From Sideroxydans lithotrophicus ES-1 (GTDB taxonomy: Bacteria; Pseudomonadota; Gammaproteobacteria; Burkholderiales; Gallionellaceae), in NCBI RefSeq assembly GCF_000025705.1, contig NC_013959.1, forward strand, positions 859,063 to 923,062: DNA of 64,000 nt. Reading direction: 5' to 3'. This document shows positions 53,974-62,404 of the stretch, piece by piece; position 1 is the stretch's first letter, and each line of letters starts with the position of its first letter. The position numbers were made by a program, and so were the translations under genes. The notes below the pieces were generated by a model. The model made no database searches. It saw only the letters and a list, made by a program, of their open reading frames with translations, and was not told where the DNA came from.

Positions 53974-54909
53974 ATGAGCACGAACAGCAAACCTGATCCA
54001 AAGATATTCAAGGGCGCAGTGATCGCACTGATAGCGATCGGCGCAATCGCCTGGTTCGCCGGCAGCAACAGATCCAGTGCCGAACAGGCCGCACCTGCAG
54101 TAAGCAACCCCGCACTGACCGTGCGTACCACGATGTTGCGCGAAGACAAATGGGGGCGTTCGCTGGAGGCTTCCGGCAGCATTCTGCCCTGGCAGGAGGC
54201 CATCATCACCGCGCAGGTGCAGGGCGTGCGTATCGCCGAGGTGAAGGCCAGTATCGGCGACCATGTGAAGCAAGGCGATGTGCTGGTGACGCTGGATAAC
54301 TTTGCCCGCCTCAGCAACGACCCGGCAGTCTCGCATTCCGCACAGGGACGCATCGTCGCACCCTATGACGGCGTCATCTCGGCGGCCAACGCCAATTCCG
54401 GTTCCATGACCCAGCCGGGCATGGAACTCTTCCGCCTGATCCGTGGCGGACGCTTGGAATGGCGCGCCGAACTGACGGCAGACGAACTGATGCTGCTGCG
54501 CAAGGGCATGCTGGCGGAGATCGGCGTGGGCGAAGGCCGCGTCATCAAGGGCACGGTGCGCGCCATCTCCCCTGCGGTGAATCTGCAGACGCGCTATGGA
54601 TACGCGCTGGTCAGTCTGGCGGACAGCACGGGGATCATCGCCGGGCTTTTCGCACACGGCACGTTCGATATCAGCGGCAAAAAGCCTTTGCTGTCGTTGC
54701 CGCAATCGGCCGTCATGCAGCGCGGCAGCATGACTTTCGTGCTGGTCGTGGGTGCGGATAGCCATGTGCACGAACGCGAGGTCAAGGTCGGGCAGCGCAA
54801 TGGCGACCGCATCGAGATCAAGCAGGGATTGAAGCCGAATGAACCGGTGGTCGAGAGCGGCGGCGCGTTCCTGACCGAAGGCGATACCGTTCAAGTGGTG
54901 AAAGGCTGA
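53974..54909 (+). CDS. RND efflux periplasmic adaptor (membrane fusion protein)
   Basis: 311 residues. An N-terminal membrane anchor (VIALIAIGAIAWFAG, ~12-27) precedes the lipoyl/barrel-sandwich halves: WQEAIITAQVQGVRIAEVKASIGDHVKQGDVLVTLDN, and AQGRIVAPYDGVISAANANSGSMTQPGMELFRLI. The usual hairpin between the halves is nearly absent, so it is a short-hairpin adaptor. It bridges the inner-membrane pump to the TolC-type channel. Three bases separate it from the permease gene. Confidence 0.93.
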   Translation: MSTNSKPDPKIFKGAVIALIAIGAIAWFAGSNRSSAEQAAPAVSNPALTVRTTMLREDKWGRSLEASGSILPWQEAIITAQVQGVRIAEVKASIGDHVKQGDVLVTLDNFARLSNDPAVSHSAQGRIVAPYDGVISAANANSGSMTQPGMELFRLIRGGRLEWRAELTADELMLLRKGMLAEIGVGEGRVIKGTVRAISPAVNLQTRYGYALVSLADSTGIIAGLFAHGTFDISGKKPLLSLPQSAVMQRGSMTFVLVVGADSHVHEREVKVGQRNGDRIEIKQGLKPNEPVVESGGAFLTEGDTVQVVKG

Positions 54910-54911
54910 AC

Positions 54912-57900
54912 ATGAACGTATCCGCCTGGTCCATACGCAACCCCATTCCGGCCGTGCTTGGCTTCGTCATGCTCACGTTCCTGGGCGTGATGGCATTCAA
55001 GGCCATGAAGATCCAGCTTTTCCCGGATATCGACCTGCCGATGGTCACCGTGACGGCAACGATGCCGGGCGCATCGCCCGACCAGCTGGAAGCGGAAGTG
55101 GCGCGCAAGATCGAGAACGCGCTGGCCAGTTCGCAAGGCTTGAAGCACATCTACAGCCACATCACGGACGGCACCGCCATCGTGTCCGCCGAGTTCCGGC
55201 TGGAACGCGATTCGCGCGAGGCGCTGGAAGATGTGCGTTCCACCGTCACGCGCATCCGCAGCGACCTGCCCAAGGAGATGCTCGATCCGGTCATCACCAA
55301 GGTGGAGCTTAGCAGCAAGCCGATCGTGACCTATGCCATCTCCGATCCGGACATGACCGAGGAGGAGCTGTCCTGGTTCGTCGACAACAACATCACCAAG
55401 CTGTTGCTGGGTGTGAAAGGCGTCGGAGCGGTCAATCGTGTCGGCGGGGTGACGCGGCAGGTGCGCGTCGAGCTCGATCCGGCCAGGTTGCAGGCATTGA
55501 ACATCACGGCTGCCGAGGTATCCAGCCAGCTGTTCAAGATCCAGCAGGAAGCGCCGGGCGGACGTACCGATCTCGGCGGGATCGAGCAGACCGTGCGCAC
55601 GCTGGCGACGGTGAAGACCGCAGAGCAGCTGGCGCAGATGGAGATCAGCATCCGCGACGGCCGCCGTATCCGCCTCGACCAGGTGGCCGATGTCAGCGAC
55701 TCCATCGCCGAACGCCGCGCGGCCGCGCTGCTCAACGGCAGGGAAGTGGTCGGGTTCGAGATCATCCGTTCGCTCGGGGCCAGCGATGTCGAAGTGGGGC
55801 AGGGTGTGGCCAATGCTCTGGAGACCCTGAAGCAGACGCATCCGCAGGTCAAGGTCGAGCGCGTGTTCAATACCATCGATCACGTGTACGAGACCTACAA
55901 GGGTTCGATGGAGATGATCTTCGAGGGTTCGTTGCTGGCTGTGATCGTGGTGATCTTCTTCCTGCGCAACACACGTGCCACCATCGTGGCGGCGACAGCT
56001 CTGCCTCTGGCGGTGATTCCCACGTTCGCGCTCATGTATGTGTTCGGCTTCACCATCAACCTGGTGACGCTGCTGGCTTTGTCGCTGGTGGTAGGCGTGC
56101 TGGTCGACGATGCCATCGTCGAGATCGAGAACATCATGCGCCATCTGGAGATGGGCAAGACTCCCTACCAGGCGGCGATGGAGGCAGCCGACGAGATCGG
56201 CATGGCGGTGATCGCGACGACCTTCACCCTGGTGGCGGTGTTCCTGCCGACGGCGTTCATGAGCGGGGTGCCGGGCAAGTTCTTCGTGCAGTTCGGCTGG
56301 ACGGCGGCAGTCGCCGTGCTGTTCTCGCTGGTGGTGGCGCGCTTGCTGACGCCGATGATGTCGGCTTATTTCCTGCGCCCGCGTGTCCTGCATGCGACGC
56401 CGAAGTGGCTGGAGATCTATCTCAAATGGGCGCAATGGTGCCTGGCGAATCGCCTGAAGACATTGGCAATGACGGCGGTGTTCTTCATCGGCTCGTTCAT
56501 GCTGGCCGGTACCCTGCCCACGGCCTTTCAGCCCAAGGACAACCTGTCGCAGACCCAGGTGGTGCTGACACTGCCGCCGGGAAGCAGATTCGACCAGACC
56601 TATGCCCTGGCCGAACAGGCTCGCGGCATCCTCATGAAGAACCCGAATGTGACGCTGGTCTATACCGCCATCGGTGCGGGCTCGACCGGGGGCAATGCAT
56701 TCGAGCCTGCGGGCACATCCGATGTGCGCAAGGCTACGCTATCCGTACAGCTGAAGTCCAAACAGGAACGCAAGTTGAGCAAGCAGCAGATCGAGGACCA
56801 GCTGCGCGAGGCGATGAAGGTATTGCCCGGCGTGCGCTTCAAGGTCGGTCTGGGTTCGTCTTCCGACAAGTACCAGCTCGTGCTGACCAGCGAGAACGGC
56901 GAGGTGCTGAGCGAGTATGCCCTGAAAGTCGGGCAGGAACTGCGCAAGATCCCGGGCATCGGCAATGTGGTATCCAATTCCAGCGTCTTGCGTCCGGAAC
57001 TGGTGGTGCGTCCCGACTTCGCCAAGGCCGCCGACCTGGGGGTGACTTCCAGCCAGATCGCCGAAGCGCTGCGCGTGGCGACCAATGGCGATTACGAGCA
57101 ATCGCTGCCCAAGCTCAACTTGCCTGACCGGCAGCTGCCTATCGTCGTGAAGCTGCGCGACGATGCGCGCCAGGATATCCAGTTGCTGTCGCACCTTGTG
57201 GTGCAGGGCTCGCGCGGCCCGGTGATGCTGAGCAACGTGGCGACGCTGAGTCTGGAAAGCGGCCCGGCCGAGATCGACCGCTACGATCGCCAGCGCGACA
57301 TCTCCTTCGAGATCGAACTGGCCGGACAGCCGCTGGGCAAGGTGCAGGCTGCCGTACTGGCATTGCCCGTCATCAAACAGATGCCTGCGGGCGTCGAATT
57401 GGCGCCGATCGGCGATGCGGAAATGATGAAGGAGCTTTTTGCCAGCTTCGGCCTGGCGATGTTCACGGGCGTGCTGTGCATCTACATCGTGCTGGTGCTG
57501 CTGTTCAGGGACTTCATGCAGCCCGCCACGATATTGTGGGCGCTGATCCTGTCCATTCCCGGCGCGTTCCTGGCATTGTTCCTGACGCGCACAGCGATCT
57601 CGATGCCGTCGATGATCGGCATCATCATGCTGATGGGCATCGCCACCAAGAACTCCATCCTGCTGGTGGAATACGCCATCGTGTCGCGGCGCGAGCGCGG
57701 CATGAACCGCAGCGAGGCATTGCTGGACGCCTGCAAGAAACGCGCACGTCCCATCGTGATGACGACCATGGCGATGGGCGCGGGCATGCTGCCGGTGGCG
57801 CTCGATCTCGGCGTGGGAGACGGCAGCTTCCGCTCGCCGATGGCGATCGTGGTGATCGGTGGCCTGATCACTTCCACTTTCCTGAGCCTGCTGGTGATCC

Positions 57901-57998
57901 CGGTGGTGTTCACCTATGTGGATGACCTGATCGAATGGCTGCGTGCCAGGGTGAAAAGCTTCATGCCGGCACAATCCAGTGCCCAGATGAGTAAATGA
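54912..57998 (+). CDS. RND efflux transporter permease (AcrB/MexF type)
   Basis: 1028 residues with 12 membrane helices. Landmarks are MKIQLFPDIDLPMVTVTATMPGASPDQLEAEVARKIENAL, GVLVDDAIVEIENIMRHLE in TM4 with two Asp of the proton relay, KPTPYQAA-like GKTPYQAAMEAADEIGMAVIATTFTLVAVFLPTAFM, and the second-half GIATKNSILLVEYAI. The proton-relay Lys of TM10 is in the MGIATKNSILL segment. The substrate class is not evident. It is likely hydrophobic or aromatic compounds as in the CecR/Mex group. Confidence 0.96.
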   Translation: MNVSAWSIRNPIPAVLGFVMLTFLGVMAFKAMKIQLFPDIDLPMVTVTATMPGASPDQLEAEVARKIENALASSQGLKHIYSHITDGTAIVSAEFRLERDSREALEDVRSTVTRIRSDLPKEMLDPVITKVELSSKPIVTYAISDPDMTEEELSWFVDNNITKLLLGVKGVGAVNRVGGVTRQVRVELDPARLQALNITAAEVSSQLFKIQQEAPGGRTDLGGIEQTVRTLATVKTAEQLAQMEISIRDGRRIRLDQVADVSDSIAERRAAALLNGREVVGFEIIRSLGASDVEVGQGVANALETLKQTHPQVKVERVFNTIDHVYETYKGSMEMIFEGSLLAVIVVIFFLRNTRATIVAATALPLAVIPTFALMYVFGFTINLVTLLALSLVVGVLVDDAIVEIENIMRHLEMGKTPYQAAMEAADEIGMAVIATTFTLVAVFLPTAFMSGVPGKFFVQFGWTAAVAVLFSLVVARLLTPMMSAYFLRPRVLHATPKWLEIYLKWAQWCLANRLKTLAMTAVFFIGSFMLAGTLPTAFQPKDNLSQTQVVLTLPPGSRFDQTYALAEQARGILMKNPNVTLVYTAIGAGSTGGNAFEPAGTSDVRKATLSVQLKSKQERKLSKQQIEDQLREAMKVLPGVRFKVGLGSSSDKYQLVLTSENGEVLSEYALKVGQELRKIPGIGNVVSNSSVLRPELVVRPDFAKAADLGVTSSQIAEALRVATNGDYEQSLPKLNLPDRQLPIVVKLRDDARQDIQLLSHLVVQGSRGPVMLSNVATLSLESGPAEIDRYDRQRDISFEIELAGQPLGKVQAAVLALPVIKQMPAGVELAPIGDAEMMKELFASFGLAMFTGVLCIYIVLVLLFRDFMQPATILWALILSIPGAFLALFLTRTAISMPSMIGIIMLMGIATKNSILLVEYAIVSRRERGMNRSEALLDACKKRARPIVMTTMAMGAGMLPVALDLGVGDGSFRSPMAIVVIGGLITSTFLSLLVIPVVFTYVDDLIEWLRARVKSFMPAQSSAQMSK

Positions 57999-58020
57999 TA
58001 TGAAGATCGGAGAACGTGCG

Positions 58021-59352
58021 ATGAGATATTCGAAATTGACGGCGAGCGTATTCCTGTCGCTGGGCATCACCCCGCTGGCAGGCGCGACCGACCTGCTCGA
58101 CATCTACCACGCGGCGCAGAGCCAGGACGCCGTGTTCGCCGCCGCCCGGGCCAGCCAGCAGGCAGGTGAGGAGAAACTCACCCAGGGCCGCTCCCTGTTG
58201 CTGCCCAGCGTCAGCCTCAACGCCAACACCACCAAGAACAACGTCACCACCACCTACGCCCCCGGCTCCTTCCTCGCCCCCTACGGCGGCAACCAGCAAT
58301 ACAACAGCCACGGCTACGGCGCCACCCTCGTGCAACCCCTGTTCCGCGAACAGAACTGGGCCCTGTACAACGAATCCGAACTGCAAGTGGCGATTTCCGA
58401 AGCCCAGTTCAAACTGGCCGAACAAGACCTCATCCTGCGCAGCGCCCAGGCCTACTTCGACGTCCTCATCGCCCAGGACAACGTCCAGCTGACCGCCGCC
58501 CAGAAGACCGCCATCTCCGAACAACTGGAACAGGCCAAGCGCAACTTCGAAGTCGGCACCGCCACCGTCACCGACACCTATGAAGCCCAGGCCCGCTACG
58601 ACCTCATCGTCGCCCAGGAGCTGAACGCCGCCAACAACCTCGAGATCAAGCGCCGCAGCCTGCAGCAACTGGTCAATGGCAACGTCGGTACACTCAACGA
58701 CCTCGGCCCCGGCTTCAAGCTGGAAGCCCCGGTACCGGCCGACATACAGAAATGGGTAGACGACGCCCGGCACGGCAACTACCAGATCGCCATGGCCCAG
58801 GCCGCGGCCGAGATCGCCGACCGCGAAGTCGACCGCAACCGCGGCGGCCACCTGCCCACCGTCGACCTGGTGGCCAACTACAACAAGAACACCACCGGCG
58901 GCGGCACCTTCGGCGCCACCGACACGCGCAGCACCGCCATCGGCGTCCAGCTCAATATGCCGCTGTTCCAGGGCGGCGCCATCCAGTCCAAATGGCGCGA
59001 AGCCGAAGCCAACCGCGAGAAGGCCAGACAGGACCTGGAGAACGCCCGCCGCAACGTCGAACTGCAGACGCGCCAGGCGTATCTTGGCGTAGTCAGCGGC
59101 ATCTCGCAGGTGCAGGCGTTGCAACAGGCATTGAAATCCAGCGAAAGCCTGCTGGAAGCGAGCAAACTGGGACAGCAGGTGGGCGTGCGCACCAACCTCG
59201 ACGTGCTCAATGCGCAACAGCAGCTGTTCTCGACCCGGCGCGACCTGTACCAGGCGCAATACAACTACCTGGTCAGCCAGCTAAGCCTGAAGGCGGCGGT
59301 GGGCGGGTTGGTGGAAGACGACTTGGGCAGGGTCAATCTGGCGCTGCACTAG
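58021..59352 (+). CDS. TolC-family outer-membrane channel protein
   Basis: 443 residues from the ATG at 58021 (GGAGA upstream), following a signal peptide ending near PLAGA. TolC fold landmarks are LLDIYHAAQSQDAVFAAARASQQAGEEKLTQGRSLLLPSV, LRSAQAYFDVLIAQDNVQLTAAQKTAI, and the second repeat ARRNVELQTRQAYLGVVSGISQVQALQQALKSSESLLEASKLGQQVGVRTNLDVLNAQQQLF. Codon use between about 58160 and 59070 is almost entirely C-ending and T-poor, unlike the end of the gene, suggesting recombination. Completes the RND tripartite pump. Confidence 0.95.
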   Translation: MRYSKLTASVFLSLGITPLAGATDLLDIYHAAQSQDAVFAAARASQQAGEEKLTQGRSLLLPSVSLNANTTKNNVTTTYAPGSFLAPYGGNQQYNSHGYGATLVQPLFREQNWALYNESELQVAISEAQFKLAEQDLILRSAQAYFDVLIAQDNVQLTAAQKTAISEQLEQAKRNFEVGTATVTDTYEAQARYDLIVAQELNAANNLEIKRRSLQQLVNGNVGTLNDLGPGFKLEAPVPADIQKWVDDARHGNYQIAMAQAAAEIADREVDRNRGGHLPTVDLVANYNKNTTGGGTFGATDTRSTAIGVQLNMPLFQGGAIQSKWREAEANREKARQDLENARRNVELQTRQAYLGVVSGISQVQALQQALKSSESLLEASKLGQQVGVRTNLDVLNAQQQLFSTRRDLYQAQYNYLVSQLSLKAAVGGLVEDDLGRVNLALH

Positions 59353-61841
59353 GCCTGCCGTATCGGATTCTTGAGCATGCTTTCGAACTCGTGCGACGGG
59401 AGCGGGCGGGAGAAGAAATGGCCTTGTCCATAATCGCATCCCGCCGCTGTTAGCAGGTGGCGCTGGGTGGCTGTCTCTATGCCTTCGGCGATTACCTTTA
59501 GTCCGAGTTTGTGTGCCATCACGATGATTGCCTCGCACAATACCATGTCGTCCGATGTGGCCGTCAGGTTGCGCACGAAACTGCGGTCGATCTTGATGTA
59601 GTCGATATCGAATTTCTTGAGGTAGGAAAGGGAAGAATAACCCGTACCGAAATCGTCCAGCGCGACCTGGATGCCGGCATCGCGCAAGTCGAGCAGTTTT
59701 GCCTGCACGCTCTCTGTCGCATCCAGCAGCAGACCTTCGGTGATCTCGATCGTGATGCATTCGCCGGGCAAGCCCAGTTGCTGCAAATGAGGCAGCCAAT
59801 CGCGGAAATAGCGGTCGTCGTTGCGGAACTGGATCGGCGATTTGTTCACGCTGATCTGGAACTCGGGGTGGTGTTCCTCGCGCAAACGCAGCACCTGGCG
59901 GACCGATTCCCTGAATACCCAGTCGCCGATCTCGACGATCATTCCAGACTCTTCTGCCAGTGCGACGAACTCGGCCGGATTGATCAGTCCTCGCACAGGG
60001 TGGTCCCAGCGGATCAGCGCCTCTGCCTTGTGGATGTTGCCGCTGCTCAGCTCGACGATGGGATGGTAATGCAGGCGAAACTGGTTTCTGGAAAGTGCAT
60101 CGCGCAGATCGTTGATGAGGTGCATGCGGTTCAATGCGGCTGCCTGCATGCTGGGCGTGAAATAACTGAAGCGGTTGCGTCCGGCGCTCTTCGAGGCGTA
60201 CATGGCCTGGTCGGCATTGCTCATCAGCAGTTCCAGATTGGGCGCGTCATTGGGATAGAGCGTGATGCCGATGCTGGCAGAGACGAACGCGACCTCTTCG
60301 GCCAGCAGGAATGGCGCAACCAGGGCCTGGATGATGGCTTGCGCGATGCGCTCGATGCTGTTGGCGTCATCCAGTTCCGACAGGATGACGGTGAATTCAT
60401 CTCCGCCCAATCTGGCAACGGTATCCGACTCGCGCACGCAACCCGAGATGCGTTGCGCCGCCTCGACCAGCAGGATATCGCCCTTGTCGTGTCCCAGGGT
60501 GTCGTTGACTTCTTTGAACTTGTCGAGATCGATGAACATCAATGCCAGCGGCAACCCCTCGCGGTTGGATTTCTTGATCTCGTGTTCCAGCCTGTCCTGG
60601 AACATGCGGCGGTTGGGCAGGCCGGTGAGCGGATCGAAGTTGGCCTGTTGCCAGATCGTCTCCTCCGAGCGCTTTTTTTCGGTGATGTCCTGGCTGACGC
60701 CGGTCAGCTTGTATTTGCGTCCATGCTCGTCGCTTTGGGATTTGAAACGGATCCTCATCCAGCGCATGCTGCCGTCTGCACACAGGGTTCGGATCTCGGT
60801 CTCCACGACGAAATCCGCTTCGCTGGAATCCAGTTCGAACTGGATGTGGTCGCTGATGCGCTGGGTATCCTCGTGATGGATGAAGCGTTTGGCAAAGTCC
60901 TCATACGACAGACGGTATCCGCCGACTTCACTGGCGGTGGTGAAATGCAGCGAATAATACTGGTCGTTGAACGTGAATTCCCTGGCAAGGACGTCATATT
61001 CCCAGTAACCGAGAGTTGACATTTTCGCCGCCAGCGCCAGTTCATCATTGGTCCTGGCAAGTTCTTCCGTGCGTTTCACCACTTCTTTTTCCAGCCTGTC
61101 TTGATGGCGAAGCAGGCTCTCGTCGCGATCCTGGATTTCGCTCAGCATATGGTTGAACGCCAGGGTCAGGTCGCCGATCTCGTCGTTTGAATGCTGCGGG
61201 ACCCGCAGTTCATAGGATTTGTTGTCGGCAATGGTCCGGGCAGTATCGGCAACGTTCCTGATCGGTCGCGAAATGACGTTTTGCAACCGGGTTGCCAGAA
61301 AATAGACCGCCAGCAGCGACAGGGCGGCGACGATCAGTCCCGTTTCAAGGTCGGCAAGATGGCTGTTCCAGTTGTCGGTGAGGTCGGCATGCAGCAGAAC
61401 ATATCCGATACGATCTTCGCCGCGCATCACCGGGCGATAGAGTTCGGCGTTCCTCGACCAGAATTCCGAACGTATTTGTTTGGCATCGGTCCGGTAGTCT
61501 GCAGGAGCCGTCTTGACTGCGCCATGGCGGTTCCATGCGGCCAAAGGATCGCCCTTTGCATCCAGCAACCAGGCCGCATCGATCTCGCGGTGCTGCTGCA
61601 GCGCATCAAGCAGGCGCCTGGCTTCATCGCGGTCCTCGAATATCAATGCGGCTTGAGCGTTCTCGGCCAGAATATCGGAGAGGCTGGAAAGCTGCTGCAA
61701 AGTTTCCTTGTAGCTGCTGCGCAAAGAACTTCCGAACAGCACCGTAAGGCTGACCAGCAGGCAGATCGTGCTGCTCAGCATGATCAGGAAGACAAGCTTC
61801 CTGCTTAGCGACCAGTTGGACAGATTCGGCAGGATTCTCAT
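59349..61841 (-). CDS. Membrane-anchored PAS-GGDEF-EAL protein (YfiN-like input)
   Basis: 830 residues from the ATG at 61841, with GGGAG nine bases before. An ATG at 61850 overlapping the yfiR stop is also possible. The order is a first TM helix (KLVFLIMLSSTICLLVSLTVLF), a periplasmic CHASE8-like part (~35-150), a second TM, HAMP (~180-235), PAS (~285-400), GGDEF with intact LGGDEF near 478, and EAL with AEALIRW near 605. The periplasmic and HAMP layout is that of YfiN. It is encoded directly after a YfiR-family gene, so its output is probably inhibited by that periplasmic protein. It converges on the TolC gene. Confidence 0.93.
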   Translation of the reverse strand: MRILPNLSNWSLSRKLVFLIMLSSTICLLVSLTVLFGSSLRSSYKETLQQLSSLSDILAENAQAALIFEDRDEARRLLDALQQHREIDAAWLLDAKGDPLAAWNRHGAVKTAPADYRTDAKQIRSEFWSRNAELYRPVMRGEDRIGYVLLHADLTDNWNSHLADLETGLIVAALSLLAVYFLATRLQNVISRPIRNVADTARTIADNKSYELRVPQHSNDEIGDLTLAFNHMLSEIQDRDESLLRHQDRLEKEVVKRTEELARTNDELALAAKMSTLGYWEYDVLAREFTFNDQYYSLHFTTASEVGGYRLSYEDFAKRFIHHEDTQRISDHIQFELDSSEADFVVETEIRTLCADGSMRWMRIRFKSQSDEHGRKYKLTGVSQDITEKKRSEETIWQQANFDPLTGLPNRRMFQDRLEHEIKKSNREGLPLALMFIDLDKFKEVNDTLGHDKGDILLVEAAQRISGCVRESDTVARLGGDEFTVILSELDDANSIERIAQAIIQALVAPFLLAEEVAFVSASIGITLYPNDAPNLELLMSNADQAMYASKSAGRNRFSYFTPSMQAAALNRMHLINDLRDALSRNQFRLHYHPIVELSSGNIHKAEALIRWDHPVRGLINPAEFVALAEESGMIVEIGDWVFRESVRQVLRLREEHHPEFQISVNKSPIQFRNDDRYFRDWLPHLQQLGLPGECITIEITEGLLLDATESVQAKLLDLRDAGIQVALDDFGTGYSSLSYLKKFDIDYIKIDRSFVRNLTATSDDMVLCEAIIVMAHKLGLKVIAEGIETATQRHLLTAAGCDYGQGHFFSRPLPSHEFESMLKNPIRQA

Positions 61842-61846
61842 GAGGT

Positions 61847-62383
61847 TCATCTCCCGAAAATGTTCGCAGCCAGATTGAGCATCTGGCTGGACAGGCGCAA
61901 TCCCGCTTTTCGGGTCGATGCGAGGTTGATCTCGAACAGTACCTTGTCGTCGCGGTAGATCAGCCCGATGTTGCCTCCGCGTTCGGCGAAGTTCGGTATG
62001 TCCGAGATGGTCAGAACGGGCCTGCTCCCCAGCGACTTGAGGATGGGAACAAGTCGGTGCTGTTCCTGGTCTTCGATATACAGCGCATGGCACGAACTGA
62101 AACCGTCGCTGCCGTCGCTGTGCGGCATGACCTGCAATTCGTACGCTCCAGCCTTGCGCCCGTTGAGTGTGGATAGCGAAGCATGCAGCTCGCTGTTTCC
62201 CAGCACGCACAGCCGGATCTTGTCCCCGGATTTGAGTGTGTCCGCAGGCCACTCTGCAAACTTGATGAAATTGAACACGTAGGCCGATTCGATCTGCAAC
62301 TCCGTGAGTTCTGCGCGACAGGCTTGCGTACCCAAACCCGTGAGCAGGAACAACAGCAGAAGGAATCGCGCAGTGTCTCTCAT
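61847..62383 (-). CDS. YfiR-family periplasmic regulator (DUF4154)
   Basis: 178 residues. A signal peptide ends near TQACRAE. The family pattern ESAYVFNFIKFAEWPADTLKSGDKIRLCVLGNSELHASL, CHALYIEDQEQHRLVPIL, VLTISDIPNFAERGGNIGLIYRDDKVLFEINLASTRKAGLRLSSQML is complete. YfiR represses YfiN-type diguanylate cyclases in the periplasm and responds to redox or envelope state. Its stop overlaps the start of the GGDEF-EAL gene, and the TonB receptor gene precedes it by 21 bases, so the three form one operon. Confidence 0.93.
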   Translation of the reverse strand: MRDTARFLLLLFLLTGLGTQACRAELTELQIESAYVFNFIKFAEWPADTLKSGDKIRLCVLGNSELHASLSTLNGRKAGAYELQVMPHSDGSDGFSSCHALYIEDQEQHRLVPILKSLGSRPVLTISDIPNFAERGGNIGLIYRDDKVLFEINLASTRKAGLRLSSQMLNLAANIFGR

Positions 62384-62404
62384 GGGTTCAGGAGGGGCGA
62401 TTGT

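Noticed and set aside
57961-59259. 432-codon minus-strand frame opposite the TolC gene
   Set aside because: Shadow of the C-ending codon segment. Glycine/valine-rich and without a ribosome binding site.
61842-62252. N-terminal extension of the GGDEF-EAL protein into yfiR
   Set aside because: The extra residues are an out-of-frame reading of yfiR. The true start overlaps or follows the yfiR stop.
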